Shown: one piece after another, positions 1 to 11,345 of the stretch
Layout: the number at the start of each line of letters is the position of its first letter
Position numbering within the stretch: the first letter of the stretch is position 1
NCBI GenBank assembly: GCA_932294295.1
Contig: OW028577.1
Location: 8,204,001-8,268,000 of the forward strand
Source of the DNA: Alitta virens
Taxonomy: Eukaryota > Annelida > Polychaeta > Phyllodocida > Nereididae
Length of the DNA: 64,000 nt
Direction: 5' to 3'
Position numbers and translations under genes: made by a program
The notes under the pieces: model-generated
What the model saw: only the letters and a program-made list of their open reading frames with translations
Database searches by the model: none
What the model was told of the DNA's origin: nothing

Positions 1-290
1 GAAAGATGTCTTGAAATTTTAAAACTCAGTAATAAATCCACCCGCCTATTATGAGCACGAACGTCAGTCTGTACATGACCTCACTAATTCGTCACCTTGC
101 ATTTAATACCACATATACAGAACCAAAGAAGGACCTTATATATATATTCCCTTAATATTCCATGTTCACCTGTGAGGCGTAGGACTCGAAGAGTCTCTCA
201 ACACTAGCAGTCGCTCCCTATGCCTGCCTCCAGGAGAGATAAGATTAATGAAATTTGACATTTATCGCGTTATACAGATTAGTCAAAGGG
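1..290. other. Unassigned non-coding DNA
   Basis: No credible coding frame, RNA gene or repeat was seen. There is a short TA run near 140-150. The stretch leads into the CTG-rich tract at 291. Confidence 0.5.
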
Positions 291-412
291 TGCTGTTGCT
301 GCTGCTGATGCTGCTGCTGCTGATACAGAAGGATGCGGAGACTGAGGTGATGCGGAGGATCAAAGAGGAGATGAGATGCCACGCCCACCATAAGCAGCAG
401 CAGCAGCAGCAA
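291..412. repeat. CTG tract and CAG tract in inverted arrangement
   Basis: The plus strand carries a CTG-rich tract (291-322, interrupted by GTT and GAT) and, about 70 bases later, an uninterrupted CAG tract (393-412). Because CTG and CAG are complementary, the two tracts form an inverted repeat that could fold into a hairpin. Two copies of GATGCGG lie between them (332-338 and 349-355). Open frames on both strands here, rich in Leu or Gln, come from the trinucleotide repeats and are not taken as genes. Confidence 0.85.
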
Positions 413-1148
413 GTGACCATGATGAAAAACGTGACAAGGATGAGCACTTTGCAAGTGAACTATATCCACTCAACTCAATTAGGAACTTTTGAACTTCTAA
501 GAAACACAAAACAAAATGTCAACTGCAGCCAATTTCAGCCACTCCTTACTATAGGAAATTACAAATACAACTGAGAAATAAGAAACTAAAAGAAAGAGTG
601 CAAAAACTATATAAAAAAAAGTAAATCAAATTTCTTGCAAAACGCGAGACAAATAAATTATATAAATGGTAAATTAGGCGAACAATAATAATCCAATGCC
701 AAATTGAAGAACAAATATTTTCATTAAAAAAATCATCACTCAATGACAGAAAGAAGGAAAATATCCATGTCTTAAATCATACTGATATGACAAAATCGAT
801 TGGCCAATATCTGGGTATCGGTATTATATAGTTTATAACAGTGTTAGGGGAATTGGCAAAGTGATTTACACCCATCTGAATGGCATTTGGGATATTGGCA
901 CAATGAGGATATGAGAGTGGGTCCGAGAAGAGTAGATAGGTGGCAGAAAAAGAACTGACAAGTGGACTGGGGTTACTTATTGGACCCCACGACTGTCTGT
1001 CCATGATAAGATCAGCCTTAGGCAAGGGGTTCCATAATCTAATACAATATCTACAGGTGCTGAGCTGCACTTTCCTCATCCCCAGATCAATCAGATCACA
1101 CATTTAACTTCATCCTGGGGATGAGAATGATTCTCTATAAGTCTCTTT
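413..1148. other. Unassigned non-coding DNA, AT-rich
   Basis: The first half is A-rich. No protein-like frame was recognised; a 108-residue minus-strand frame at 777-1103 resembles no family I know. Nothing else is evident. Confidence 0.5.
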
Positions 1149-1467
1149 AGTGGATTTTCACGGAAGGTTCTCCGTATTTCCACCAGGTGGCTATAACAGA
1201 GTACTGCAATTCTATTGGCTGAAAATTTTCCCGCCCTTGCATGACTGTGATTAGCCGAAGCAAAGTGCATCCAAGCAGCAGTATTTTTAGTGCATTTTAA
1301 TGTATATTTGACATCTTAGCATTCAATTGATTTTTGTTATTTCCCTGAGAAAGTTGTATTTATTGAATTGGTTAGTTATGATCTTCTATGTCTGAAAAGC
1401 AAAATGAGTAATAAGAGGAGAGCAAAGACTTATGTCTTGCTGAATTCAGGGCTGCTCAGTGAAAATA
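1149..1467 (+). repeat. Dispersed 318-bp repeat, copy A (E2F/CCAAT-containing)
   Basis: This segment recurs in the same orientation at 47811-48128 with roughly 80-85% identity by eye along its whole length. Both copies keep a reverse CCAAT box (ATTGG at 1214-1218) followed closely by a pyrimidine-rich CCCGCCC element (TTTTCCCGCCC at 1226-1236), which resembles an E2F site. A short frame opens with ATG at 1404 and stops after about 30 codons; in copy B its start is mutated and it is interrupted. No terminal inverted repeats or target duplications were seen. It may be a non-autonomous transposon, the 5' end of a LINE carrying its own promoter, or an old segmental copy of a promoter. The repeat relationship is certain; its nature is not. 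Confidence 0.85.
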
Positions 1468-3714
1468 CTCTATTACATAACCTGTGCGTATAGCTCACTT
1501 ATTAGTAAAGATTATGATGATATGATATTATGGAGCAGCTACTTTAATGGAGTTGACCACATTCACTGAGGTCATTGAAGCATAAAAAGCTTGTCAGAGC
1601 AAACTTTTATGGACTACAAATGACCACAAAACAGTCGTTAGTCCACTCGCGAGCAAGTGATGAGGAGGAGAGAGCATCCATCACAGAAGCCGCATCATCA
1701 CATCTGAACATTCATCCAACATTCAGGCAACATCTATCCAACATTACAGCAACAATAAGTTGCCAATAACCATTCTGCAGATGTCCATAGATCACAGGTT
1801 GATGATAGTTTGGGATGCTGATGGCTTTGGGGATGATGGACAGAGCATTGTTATCGTCACTTGCATCTTATCTCCATCATTCCTGCCTCAGCAGCCAAGG
1901 GATGCAGGGGGTGGATGCTGAGAATGGCAATTGAGGACACACTGTGCAACCTCAAAACACCTGGCCGATCTTCCACAAATTCCCACAAGGGCTTACTCAC
2001 CAAACCAACCAAACTTGAACCAACTTGAACCAACCATCTGTTGGCCTGTGATGGTTTGTCCTCAGAGGGGTGTTACCCCTGCAAAGGCTAAATGCCCCCC
2101 AAAGCCCTCCAAATCCCTGTTAGTTCAGCCATGACTGGATCACCAAGGCTTGTTTGCCATCATTGATCGAAATGCTAATTGCTAAAAGACAAAAAGCTGG
2201 GGGCATGGAACAGAATTTACTGAGCTTCCTTTCTTCTCTGGGCTCCATCCAAATTCCCACAAACAGATTGGATCCTCCCAGCCATGATCCAAAAATAAGA
2301 TCAAGTACTTTGAATCATCGGGTAGCACAAAGTATAGGACCTGTGCCAAAGCCTGATAATGTTACCGAACTGAAGTTATCTAAAAGAGATCTAGAATATC
2401 TCACATGAATTTCAAACCACAACAAACTCGCTTCCATGGATGAAATTTAATGCAAAACTCCATGAGTCACAATTTTCACAAGCCCTAATTAAAGATAAGG
2501 CCCCAAACACACAGGACAACAAACGCCAGTCTAAAGCAAACACAGAGAAACAATACCAAAAGCGATTTACATCAGACAACGATATTCTTTACATTTCCGA
2601 GGCAATTTTGCATGGTTCGGGACGAAATCAAAGGATTGGCTCATGTCATTACGGAATTCGCCAACTGTTCTTCTAAACTGGGGTCCCAAAATCACTAACA
2701 ACGCAATTGCCTTATTCCCTCGGGCGAGTCTTAATCCCTTTTAAACCAAGGCAGAAAACGACCGCTCTGGGACTCGGGCTTATCAACAGAATTCCATCTT
2801 TAGTGAAAAAGGACACGAACGCATACATTTCACTTTATCTACAATAATTAGACAAATGTGGCATTCATTAGGAGGCTGAGCTGCCTAAATATTCTTGTGA
2901 AATTCTCTTGCAAGAAAGATTATGGGAGCATTGGGAGATATGTGTGCATCTAAGCCCCTGAGGCGTCGACCAAGCACAAGTTATTAGTATACGTCTGAAA
3001 GTCTGTGATCACAAATGGGGCACATGAAGGGGTGACAGTTGTTTGAGACCCTCATTAGTGAAAAAGATGCGGAAACAAATCCATCATCAGTTCGCATCAG
3101 TCGTCATCAAGGTGTGTCTGCACTTCAATCACACAAGTCATAACAGTGATAACGATATTGGCAGGACTATCAGATGGAAACGGCAAAAAGAGAAAAGTGG
3201 CTGGGGCCCACTTTGAACTACACTTTGATACACTCAGCAATCAGGAACAGAGGATTTAGGATCAAGAGAAAAAAAACAGTCCCCTTTCAGATCTGCTACT
3301 CTGACAAAATAGCTACCTACAGCTCCCAAAATGTCAACTAAACGCTATATCAACTTCTATGAAGTCAACATGGAGAATCCTTGAGATGGAAAAATATTCA
3401 TTTCGAAATGGATATAACATGCCATTAATAGCTTCATATCTAATGTCACTTGCATTAGAAAGACGAGATAACATTTTATATTATCGTGGGTGCCCAAGGG
3501 CTGTTTTTCACAGCAAACCTCGAAATGTTGTGACTGACATTAATGCAATCTGCCATCACGTCTTTTTTTATCTGCACCATCTCACATACGTGATGACATT
3601 TTGTCATTATGCAAATTTTATATCAAGGAAGGGGTGGAGTGGATTTCTCAAGAGACGCATTTATATGCATCAAATGCACGAGGCACTGGATAACACACTG
3701 AGCTTACTGGACAT
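1468..3714. other. Unassigned non-coding DNA
   Basis: No coding sequence was recognised. GATGCGG or its complement occurs at 1690-1696 and 3066-3072. Frames of 67-119 residues (for example 1931-2134, 2154-2408 and 3359-3718) show no domain or codon pattern that I can support. It could hold a conserved non-coding element, but that needs a cross-species alignment. Confidence 0.45.
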
Positions 3715-3729
3715 CTGACCAGTGGTCAG
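3715..3729. promoter_or_regulatory. Palindromic TGACC-N3-GGTCA site
   Basis: CTGACCAGTGGTCAG is a perfect palindrome around its central base and holds two nuclear-receptor-type half-sites in everted order with three spacer bases. It belongs to a looser series of TGACCA/TGGTCA words in the next kilobase. Binding by a nuclear receptor is inference only. Confidence 0.4.
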
Positions 3730-4192
3730 CGTGTGTGTGTCTTTTCAAAGTGTCCTCTCAGAAAATCAAGGCTGACTGTGGGAGACCAAGTGTCCCACCA
3801 GAGGCCTTGGGCGCACTCCTCTGCATACAAAACAAGGCAAAGTTTACTTGCGCTATCAAACCAGCTACTCACAAAGACTGGGAAATAAGCTCAAGAACAA
3901 GAACGAAGGAAAAAAAGTCCAGAAAAAAGCATGGCTTGGCATGGAGCAGAATAATTACACAAAACTCCAAGCAGTCTGCTTGCCTCTTGACTTATTCACG
4001 AAGTGGCGGCCACTTTGGTTGCTTTGATTGATTTCCAAAGCGTTTAACATAAATCTCTTATCACTAGCACACTCCTCCCTATTTGCTCACTTTTTTTCAG
4101 AGCACTGTCATCGAGTGACTGATGTCTGCGCTGATTCGAGACTCCTCAGTGCAAATCGTTACAAATGCTGTCAGGGTGGTCAAAGTGTGTTT

Positions 4193-4745
4193 GGAAGGCC
4201 ACTAGCACTGACCATCAGCAGTGACCAGGAGCAGTGACCAGCACTTTCTCAGTGGTCAAGAGCTCTCAGTCAAGATGGTTAGTGACACACGTAGCCAGTG
4301 GCCAGTCAGTCCAGCCGGTCAGTGGTTGGGTCTGGCTTTGTCCACTCACATGGCCAAGGGGGGCAAATCGATGTCTCACGGGCGGGTCACATCCGCTGAG
4401 GGCACGGGGGGCCCTCCCCCCGCTAAACATCCCTGTCTTTAACGCTATCGATAACAAATGCAACTCAATCCAGCAAAAATCGGACAAATGAGGATGGGAT
4501 GAGACCGGTTGCTGCAGCAGCAGCAGCAGCAGCAGCAGCAGCCAGCCATGAAGTGATGAGGGATCAGCTTGCAGCCTCTCCATCATTACCTCATCCATAC
4601 GTCACCTACCGCGGATGTGGGTCATTTCAGTGCTCTTGTTAGACCCACCGGACACTAATATTAGGTGTCCCCAAGGACCACTGACCAGTAGTTGACCAGT
4701 CGTCGACAAGCCGACTGACCACTAAGTGGACGGCGCTGGTCATCT
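4193..4745. promoter_or_regulatory. Dense TGACCA/TGGTCA cluster
   Basis: About ten copies of TGACCA, TGGTCA or GGTCAGT fall in two bursts (4205-4325 and 4675-4742), where well under one would be expected. Several are preceded by CACTG or AGTGG. The words have no fixed period, so this is not a simple tandem repeat. A (CAG)n tract sits between the bursts at 4514-4542. It could be an array of binding sites or a decayed minisatellite. Overlapping frames on both strands here are not credible genes. Confidence 0.45.
4514..4542. repeat. (CAG)n microsatellite
   Basis: An uninterrupted CAG run of nine to ten units. It gives a poly-Leu stretch in the minus-strand frame at 4266-4598, which is not otherwise protein-like. 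Confidence 0.95.
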
Positions 4746-7700
4746 TCCTTGGCTAAACTGCCCATTGTCTTAGCAGTAGGAACAGTCGCTTATCTTTCGA
4801 ATCTTCTACGTGCAAGAAGTCTAATAACCCAGACAAGTGCTTTTTAGACTTAGTTATTACGGATATGCTCTGACAAAAGTGGCCATGATATGAAGGTGAC
4901 CTAACTATATGTGGATTATGCATTACTATAGTATCAACTAAACATTGGACCGAAATGGTCTCAACTTACACATAGCTTTCTCATGTGTTGCCTCAAGCGC
5001 AGTTCCACTCTATTTCAAAGTTGTAGCTTAAGTACCTATTAATTCTCTTGACCTATGAATAATGTATTACAAATAGCACCGACTAGTACCACCCGCAGGC
5101 ACACACTTATCATTTTCCGCGGGATAAATCGACTCAACTGGCTGACAGGCATGTTCCACCTAAAAAAAAAAACCATCATCTTGAGATAAGTAACGTCTGG
5201 ATGAACACCCCACATAGATGTTACGCTAATCTGGTCGTCAACGTGTCAAAGAGTGACATAGGCAATTACCAGTCGACAGAGCAGCATCCAAGTGATGCAA
5301 AAGGATGCTGAGGCAAAACGTCTCTCAATTCTCCCCATCTCGTGACAATTGCAATCTATTGATGCGACTATCTGCACCAGCAGCAGCAGCAGCAGCAGCA
5401 TTTTAGAGATGCTAGATGCTGACAAATTTAAAGAGACTTCATAATCCATAAAGACACGCATTTCGTAGTTTCATTTAACGATTGTTGCATCGCCTTTCTT
5501 TTAGATTTCTTAGCAGTGAAATTGACAGGTAATTTAACTATGAGGAGACTCGCCAGGTATCTATTTACTGTCGATTAGAGGTCAACAGGTGCAGTGTTCA
5601 TTAACCCAGGCAGTCTTACGAATAGTAAAAACGTACTGAGCTTGTCATTAGTTTTTCCCGTTGTTATGTAAAGTTCAGTTGCTGCTTTGTGCTTTTTAAA
5701 AATGGCATACAAAAAAAGTACTCACCACCTGAAGAATGTAAGCAGTCCAGCGTCTTTCAGCAAGCAAGGGATGAGTGATGCGGATCTCGTTGCCTCAGCA
5801 TCTCACCATCCTCCTCCTCAGCAGCAGCAACAGGGCTCTGGCATCTGCTCAACACACGAAAACCAGTATTAAACTACTATTAGTCTGGGCAAAGCACAAC
5901 GTGTCTTGAAGTTCTCACGAAGATGGCCAAGAGGTTTGCATGATGCTGCAATGTCTTGGCATCCCAGGAAATGAGACCTGCAGCAGCAACAGTTTGGCCA
6001 TCCTGAGGAAACAGGCAAACATGTCGTTTGAGCAGCCAGCATCGTTACCAGCCTCAGGACCTCCTTAGATATGCACAGCTGATGGAGAGATGAGTGGACA
6101 GGCTAGAGAATGGGGTCAGTGAGTAAGGGATGCTGTACTAAAATGCACTTGGCAAGAGTACATCAAATGAAAACGAAACAAAAAGTGGAAGAGAAAAGAA
6201 AAACCCACTTCAGCACCTCCGAGGCAATTGCTTGGATGCTACAGTTTCCACAACAAAACTCTTAAATGGCATAACAACACACAATGCTCTTCCGCCCCAA
6301 TTCACTTGTTGAGGAGAATAAAGCTACTCATTCTCTGCATGTAGATTAAATTCATCAGCAGCTACAAGCATCTTTCTGCATCATCTGCTGCTGTAGCTCT
6401 ATCAACTGCATTACAATAACTCAGTCAGTTCAGCGCGTCCATCTCTCGCAGGTGCGCTGGAGCCTTCGACTGCAAATCAACTCCTAGGATCTCACGCAAC
6501 TTACTGTGCAGCCCAAAAACAACTCCATATGTCTGCTTTCACACGCGATATATTTCATCACCAGAGTCAAAAGCTCTGACATAATGTTTTTCTCTCATGA
6601 TAAATATAGACACAATTCTGGCTATCATCTGCACATATCAGACACGCATGGATTTATAGGGCCACAATGGCACAGCGGGAAATGTGAAGTCTGTCTTTAC
6701 CCTCTGCCATGGATCTGTGAATCGGGGTGCACAGAAACTGTCCTCAGGTAGACATCTGACACCTCAATGAACTGAATAAGACATTGTCACACATCACTGC
6801 TGATGAAATTTGATAAAGTGGCTTGATTGATGGACCGATTTATTGACGTCAACTATTCAAAATATGTGAAGACTCGATAAAGGATTCTTTGCACTTCACT
6901 TATGGATGTTATAAATCACATCGTAATTTTAGGACAATATTTCAAAGTTATGACGACAAAGCTTCTGTCACTGTATACCTAATTAACGTGTAGCCGCATG
7001 CTGCTCCAGACGATGATAGATCGGATTTCCCCGGCCAAAACAAAGCTGGGCCATCGAGTGACACTCGGTGTATATTCTAAAATGTGCATCTTTAGAAATC
7101 TGACTTTTTAGCTGAATTATTAACGAGCATAACCACTGGGCGATTGCGGCTGGGGAAGGTGCCAGTTCAAGCTGCTATGAAATATTAAAGCAGAGATCGA
7201 TGAAATTTACGAGATTTTCTGCTATAAATCCCCGTCTATTTTTCACACAAAGGCATTCTAGTGATCCGATTTTCTTTTTTGTTCACGACCTTAAAATGCA
7301 CAACAAGAAGAATGAAAGAGATTGAGAGAAGCATTAGAGTTGCTTTGTTGCAAATGAAGTCAACAACCTCTAAGATTTATGAGCCGAGAGGGACACAACA
7401 ATGGAAACCCCCCTGAGATGAAGTGCACACTTTAATGGCTGCTTAACTGCCAACGACAAAATTTGCTGATAAACTCAAGTGCTGTTTTCTCTAACTTTTT
7501 TGGACTCATTTGTGGAACCAACCGACTGCGAAGGTGAAAAATGATGGAAGACCTAACCCCAAGAGTGGGCCAAGAGCTAAACCGGGGCACACTTAAGTAT
7601 TATTCAACCCCTGACGATCACAAAACACACAGCAGATGGCTGTAATCCACAATAAATTAGAGTGTAATGCAGAAGCTAAATGTATAAGAAAATTACCCCA

Positions 7701-8830
7701 GCTCAACCCACTACAGCCTATAAGTTGATTTTTATTGTGCCATTTAAGTCAGTTCACGCAATAACCTGGAAGTCACCCAAAAAACTGTCAGGATGGCAAA
7801 AGAACAGACATAAAAATAGTCTTTGTGACCAGTGACAAAACATGAATATTATAAAACATCAGAGTACTCATGCTCCATTCATTTTGTGAACGGGTTGCAC
7901 GATTTTTTGCAAAGGCCAAAAAGATCCCATTGCATATCAGGTGGGTCACATATAAGCATCAGGTGGCTGCTCACATGCCAAAAACCACCGTCTATGTCTT
8001 GCCTTTTGACAATTGACTTTCATGAGTCATGTACAGCTGAAGATGCCCTGGATGCTTGTTTGGTTTAACCATATGAAACACGAGAAAACACAAGTAAACA
8101 AAGCAGACATTGATGAGGCTCATGGTTGGCAAACCAACAATAAATTAGTCTGGGATAACAGGTAGAATTACATACAGTAGAACATTGGCATCATTACTTA
8201 CATTCATGAAAGTCCCCGATGTTAATGCATTGAAAATCATGCTGACTTGGCTGTGTGTCAAAAACAGCTAACTATTCTGACTAACTTTGACATTGACTCA
8301 GACCGACTAATCTCGATAAAACGGACTAAATTGTTAGTCAAGATAGGTATCTCCCACAGCCATACTAACTGAAGACACTGTCAAATTGGTAAGGGTTAGT
8401 CAAATCATTTCTGATGAAGTGGCTATATTACATGTATAGTAAGGTAAATATAAAGTGGGAATGCAATGAAAATGATCCTAATCACAAGGTGTTTTCAATA
8501 CTGAGGTGATCTTAATGCCAGGTTAGCTGTTCAGGTCTCTCTGCTGTTCTACACACATATCTCTTTTATGCTTTCCTTTTCCACCTCTCTGTTTTCTCCT
8601 CTAGCATCTCTAGTTCCTACAAACTGGTTACTTAACATGACAAATTCTGATGTTCTTCTTTTTGCAGGGTGTTCATAGATCACACAGACCCAGAACAAGC
8701 TCCAGGAGGCATAAATAGTGTTTGTGCAGTAGTTGAGTGTTGATGCTGGGAGCATTCTCTAGATTCATTTTTTCTATTTAAGGGTGTCTGTTGTCATCAC
8801 TGTAAGGTGTGGCGATGTTGCTGAAGTGCC
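4746..8830. other. Unassigned non-coding DNA with minor repeats and one CRE
   Basis: No gene was recognised. Visible items: (CAG)n at 5378-5400; a short CAG run at 5819-5833 with GATGCGG at 5777-5783; a full CRE palindrome TGACGTCA at 6844-6851; recurrent GACTAAC/GACTAATC words around 8270-8400; and at 8470-8521 a degenerate stretch with GAGGTGATCTTAAT resembling those at 38.75 and 63.37 kb. The remainder is unremarkable, with no frame longer than 81 residues. Confidence 0.45.
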
Positions 8831-9400
8831 TGCAGCCATGAGACACTTGAACAGAGGAGAGAACAACCAGAAAGAGTTGCTACAGAGAACAACATGGAAA
8901 AAAGTATGAGGGCAACCAGATAAAACAGTGCAGCTAAAGAGTTAACCAGAAAGAATAAGGAGAGGATAGTGACGGGAGAATAGCCCAGGAGAGGAGTCAC
9001 ATAATATGACAGAGAGAATAGCCAAGAAGAGCAGTAAGAATCTGTCAGTGAGAGTATCTAGACAGAGAGAATAGCCAAGAAGAGGAGTCAGAATCTGTCA
9101 GTGAGAGTATCTAGACAGAGAGAATAGCCAAGAAGAGGAGTCAGAATCTGTCAGTGAGAGTATCTAGACAGAGAGAATAGCCAAGAAGAGGAGTCAGAAT
9201 CTGTCAGTGAGAGTATCTATAAAGAATACACAATCTGCCAAAGAGAGTTGCCAGAGAGAACAGCGAGGCAACATCCACAGACCAAAACAACCAAAGACAG
9301 CAGCGAGATAAAACAGCCAGAGAGAGCAGCCAGAAAGATTACAGCAAATGAAAAACTATGTAAGAATAACCAGGAAAAAAACACAAAAACACAAAACGGT
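8831..9400. repeat. Purine-rich degenerate repeat block
   Basis: Variants of AACCAGAGAGAACAGCC and AGAATAGCCAAGAAGAGGAG recur throughout. The block surrounds the well-ordered 53-bp array at 9008-9219 and probably represents older, decayed units of the same satellite. Short frames here (such as 9248-9439) are rich in Lys, Arg, Gln and Thr because of the purine bias. Confidence 0.7.
9008..9219. repeat. 53-bp tandem array, four units
   Basis: Units begin at 9008, 9061, 9114 and 9167, each starting GACAGAGAGAATAGCC and ending AGTGAGAGTATCT. Units 2 to 4 look identical, while unit 1 differs at two positions (GCAGTA for GGAGTC). The near-identity points to recent amplification by unequal exchange or slippage. 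Confidence 0.97.
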
Positions 9401-10084
9401 GCCAGAGAATTCGAAATGAGTGGTCACAGAATAATGTAACAGATATGGCTAGAGTATGCATGAGGGAGGCAGAGGTGTCACCTGGGTGGTCACTGGTCAT
9501 CTGTGGACAGGGCTGCTGAGGCAAGGGATCATCCTGTGCACGCAATGTCACACTTGTCACCTCTTGCTCACCTCACAGATATATTCCACAAACCAGTGTA
9601 GCAGTGCAGCAGCAGTGTAGCAGTGTAGCAAAGTAGCAAAGTAGAACACAAAGAAAAGTTGAAAAAACTGGACACAACCAGGCTGACAAATATTGAGAAC
9701 CTAGCAGAAAAAGGTTGATGGAAGCAAGAAAAATATACAAAGAAACACAAAGGGAAGAGATGCTTTATATGAGAGTGCAGAAAAATGCAGAAAAGCCATG
9801 TAACATGAGATACCTAGCAACCCATATAACACAAGAAGCTCAAAGGAAAGTCTAGCACAATAGCATTGCATCGCATTAAGCAAAAGCACAAGTGATGCAG
9901 AAGTCGTGATGGCATAATAGAGACGATACATGAGCAATAAAATTATATCAGTCAATTAGCTTTCTAATGTGTCAGATAGTGGAAAATAATCTTTTGTAAA
10001 TCGATTAATTTCCAATGAACTATGGATCATGTTCTTAAGTTGATCCTAACAGGCACCTGGAGACCTATATAGAAACTACTTCAT
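9220..10084. other. Unassigned non-coding DNA
   Basis: After the tail of the purine-rich block there is a short run of GTAGCA-type repeats at 9596-9645 (TGCAGCAGCAGTGTAGCAGTG and variants) and then AT-rich DNA. No coding frame was supported. Confidence 0.5.
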
Positions 10085-10326
10085 TTGTATGCCTGCTCTA
10101 ACACTTGTATATTTTATGGATATCATTATTATTTATTTATTTATTCTATTGATATTTATCATACGAGATGGATGGGTTCTACATACAAATGCAATTCTGT
10201 TGGTTTTATTGACTGTTAAGTCTTATTGTTTTGTTGCTTTGTTTTATAGCGATCAATATCGTAGCACTACTGTTTCTTGTATTTGTAGGATACAATGTAT
10301 TGGGTAGATCCTATCCTATCCTATCT
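10085..10326 (+). mobile_element. Possible 3' UTR tail of a non-LTR retrotransposon
   Basis: A T-rich stretch ends in a short pentanucleotide array (CCTAT)n at about 10309-10325, preceded by a motif like ATACAATGTATTGGGTAGAT. T-rich 3' ends with short tandem tails are usual for CR1/L2-type LINEs, and the arrangement resembles the better supported tail at 62.0-62.2 kb. No reverse transcriptase coding sequence was seen upstream. It may simply be a microsatellite in AT-rich DNA. Confidence 0.3.
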
Positions 10327-10914
10327 TTCTGCCATTCACAATAACACAGTATAGGTTGTGACTGCGGATGGTAGTGGCATATACTTCAGCAGCAGCAGCA
10401 GCAGCAAAAAGGTACACCAATCTTGGGATACAGAGGCTGAGGAGATGGACAGGAAGAGGAAGAGGAAGGAGCCAGGACATGCGAGGCCAATAAGATAGGA
10501 GCCATGTTCTGTGACGATATTCTCTGGCTAGGCGATAGGTCCCCCCCTGTCAGCACAGACACCCGATCGAGGCTACCAAAGGAGCCAAGAACACCTCATC
10601 ACGCGAAAATTCTGCAGCTAAGAGCAAAGAAAGAACATCTCTCCTTTACTCACAGCATGGTAAGAATAGACAGAAGCATTCATTGATCAGCTCCCCTGGC
10701 GATGCTTTGTATTGAGTACATACACAATCGGAATGGCTTTACAACAAATCCTGTGCACTGCCTCAAGACTGTCATGAGAAACTTGATTAACAACAGCTCT
10801 GAATCAGACTTGCAGCGTTGTGGAAAGTAAACAGATGTCAAATGTATTTGTTGTTGAAGGAATGTACCTCAATTACAGCCACGGCAGCTAGTGTATAGAA
10901 ATATGAATATCGAA
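10327..10914. other. Unassigned non-coding DNA with a CAG tract
   Basis: Holds a (CAG)n run at 10387-10406. No other feature was recognised; the small plus-strand frame at 10504-10686 has no family resemblance. Confidence 0.5.
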
Positions 10915-11345
10915 TACAGCTACAGTAGAAGTATGTTTTTCAAATAAAATGTATCTCAAATACAGCCACTGTAGAAGTATATATCTCAAACGCAGTCACT
11001 GTAGAAGTATATATCTCAAACGCAGTCACTGTAGAAGTATATATCTCAAATGCAGTCACTGTAGAAGTATACATCTCAAATGCAGTCACTGTAGAAGTAA
11101 ACATCTTAAATGCAGTCACTGTAGAAGTATACATCTCAAATGCAGTCACTGTAGAAGTATACATCTCAAATGCAGTCACTGTAGAAGTATACATCTCAAA
11201 TGCACTCACTGTAGAAGTACACATCTCAAATGCAGTCACTGTAGAAGTATACATCTCAAATGCACTCACTGTAGAAGTATACATCTCAAATGCCCTCACT
11301 GTAGAAGTATACATCTCAAATGCACTCACTGTAGAAGTATTTTCA
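10915..11345. repeat. 30-bp minisatellite, 13 units
   Basis: Thirteen head-to-tail 30-bp units run from 10951 to 11340, with degenerate units in front. Each contains CTGTAGAAGTAT followed by ACATCTCAAATGCAGTCA. Later units vary at GCAG/GCAC/GCCC, partly in alternation, which suggests amplification in pairs. Because 30 is a multiple of three and no unit holds a stop in one frame on each strand, open frames of 147 and 142 residues appear on opposite strands (10949-11392 plus, 10940-11368 minus). They encode perfect decapeptide repeats, but nothing else supports translation. Confidence 0.97.

Noticed and set aside
9008..11345. CRISPR-like array
   Set aside because: Units are contiguous with no unique spacers, and the surrounding genome is eukaryotic in character.
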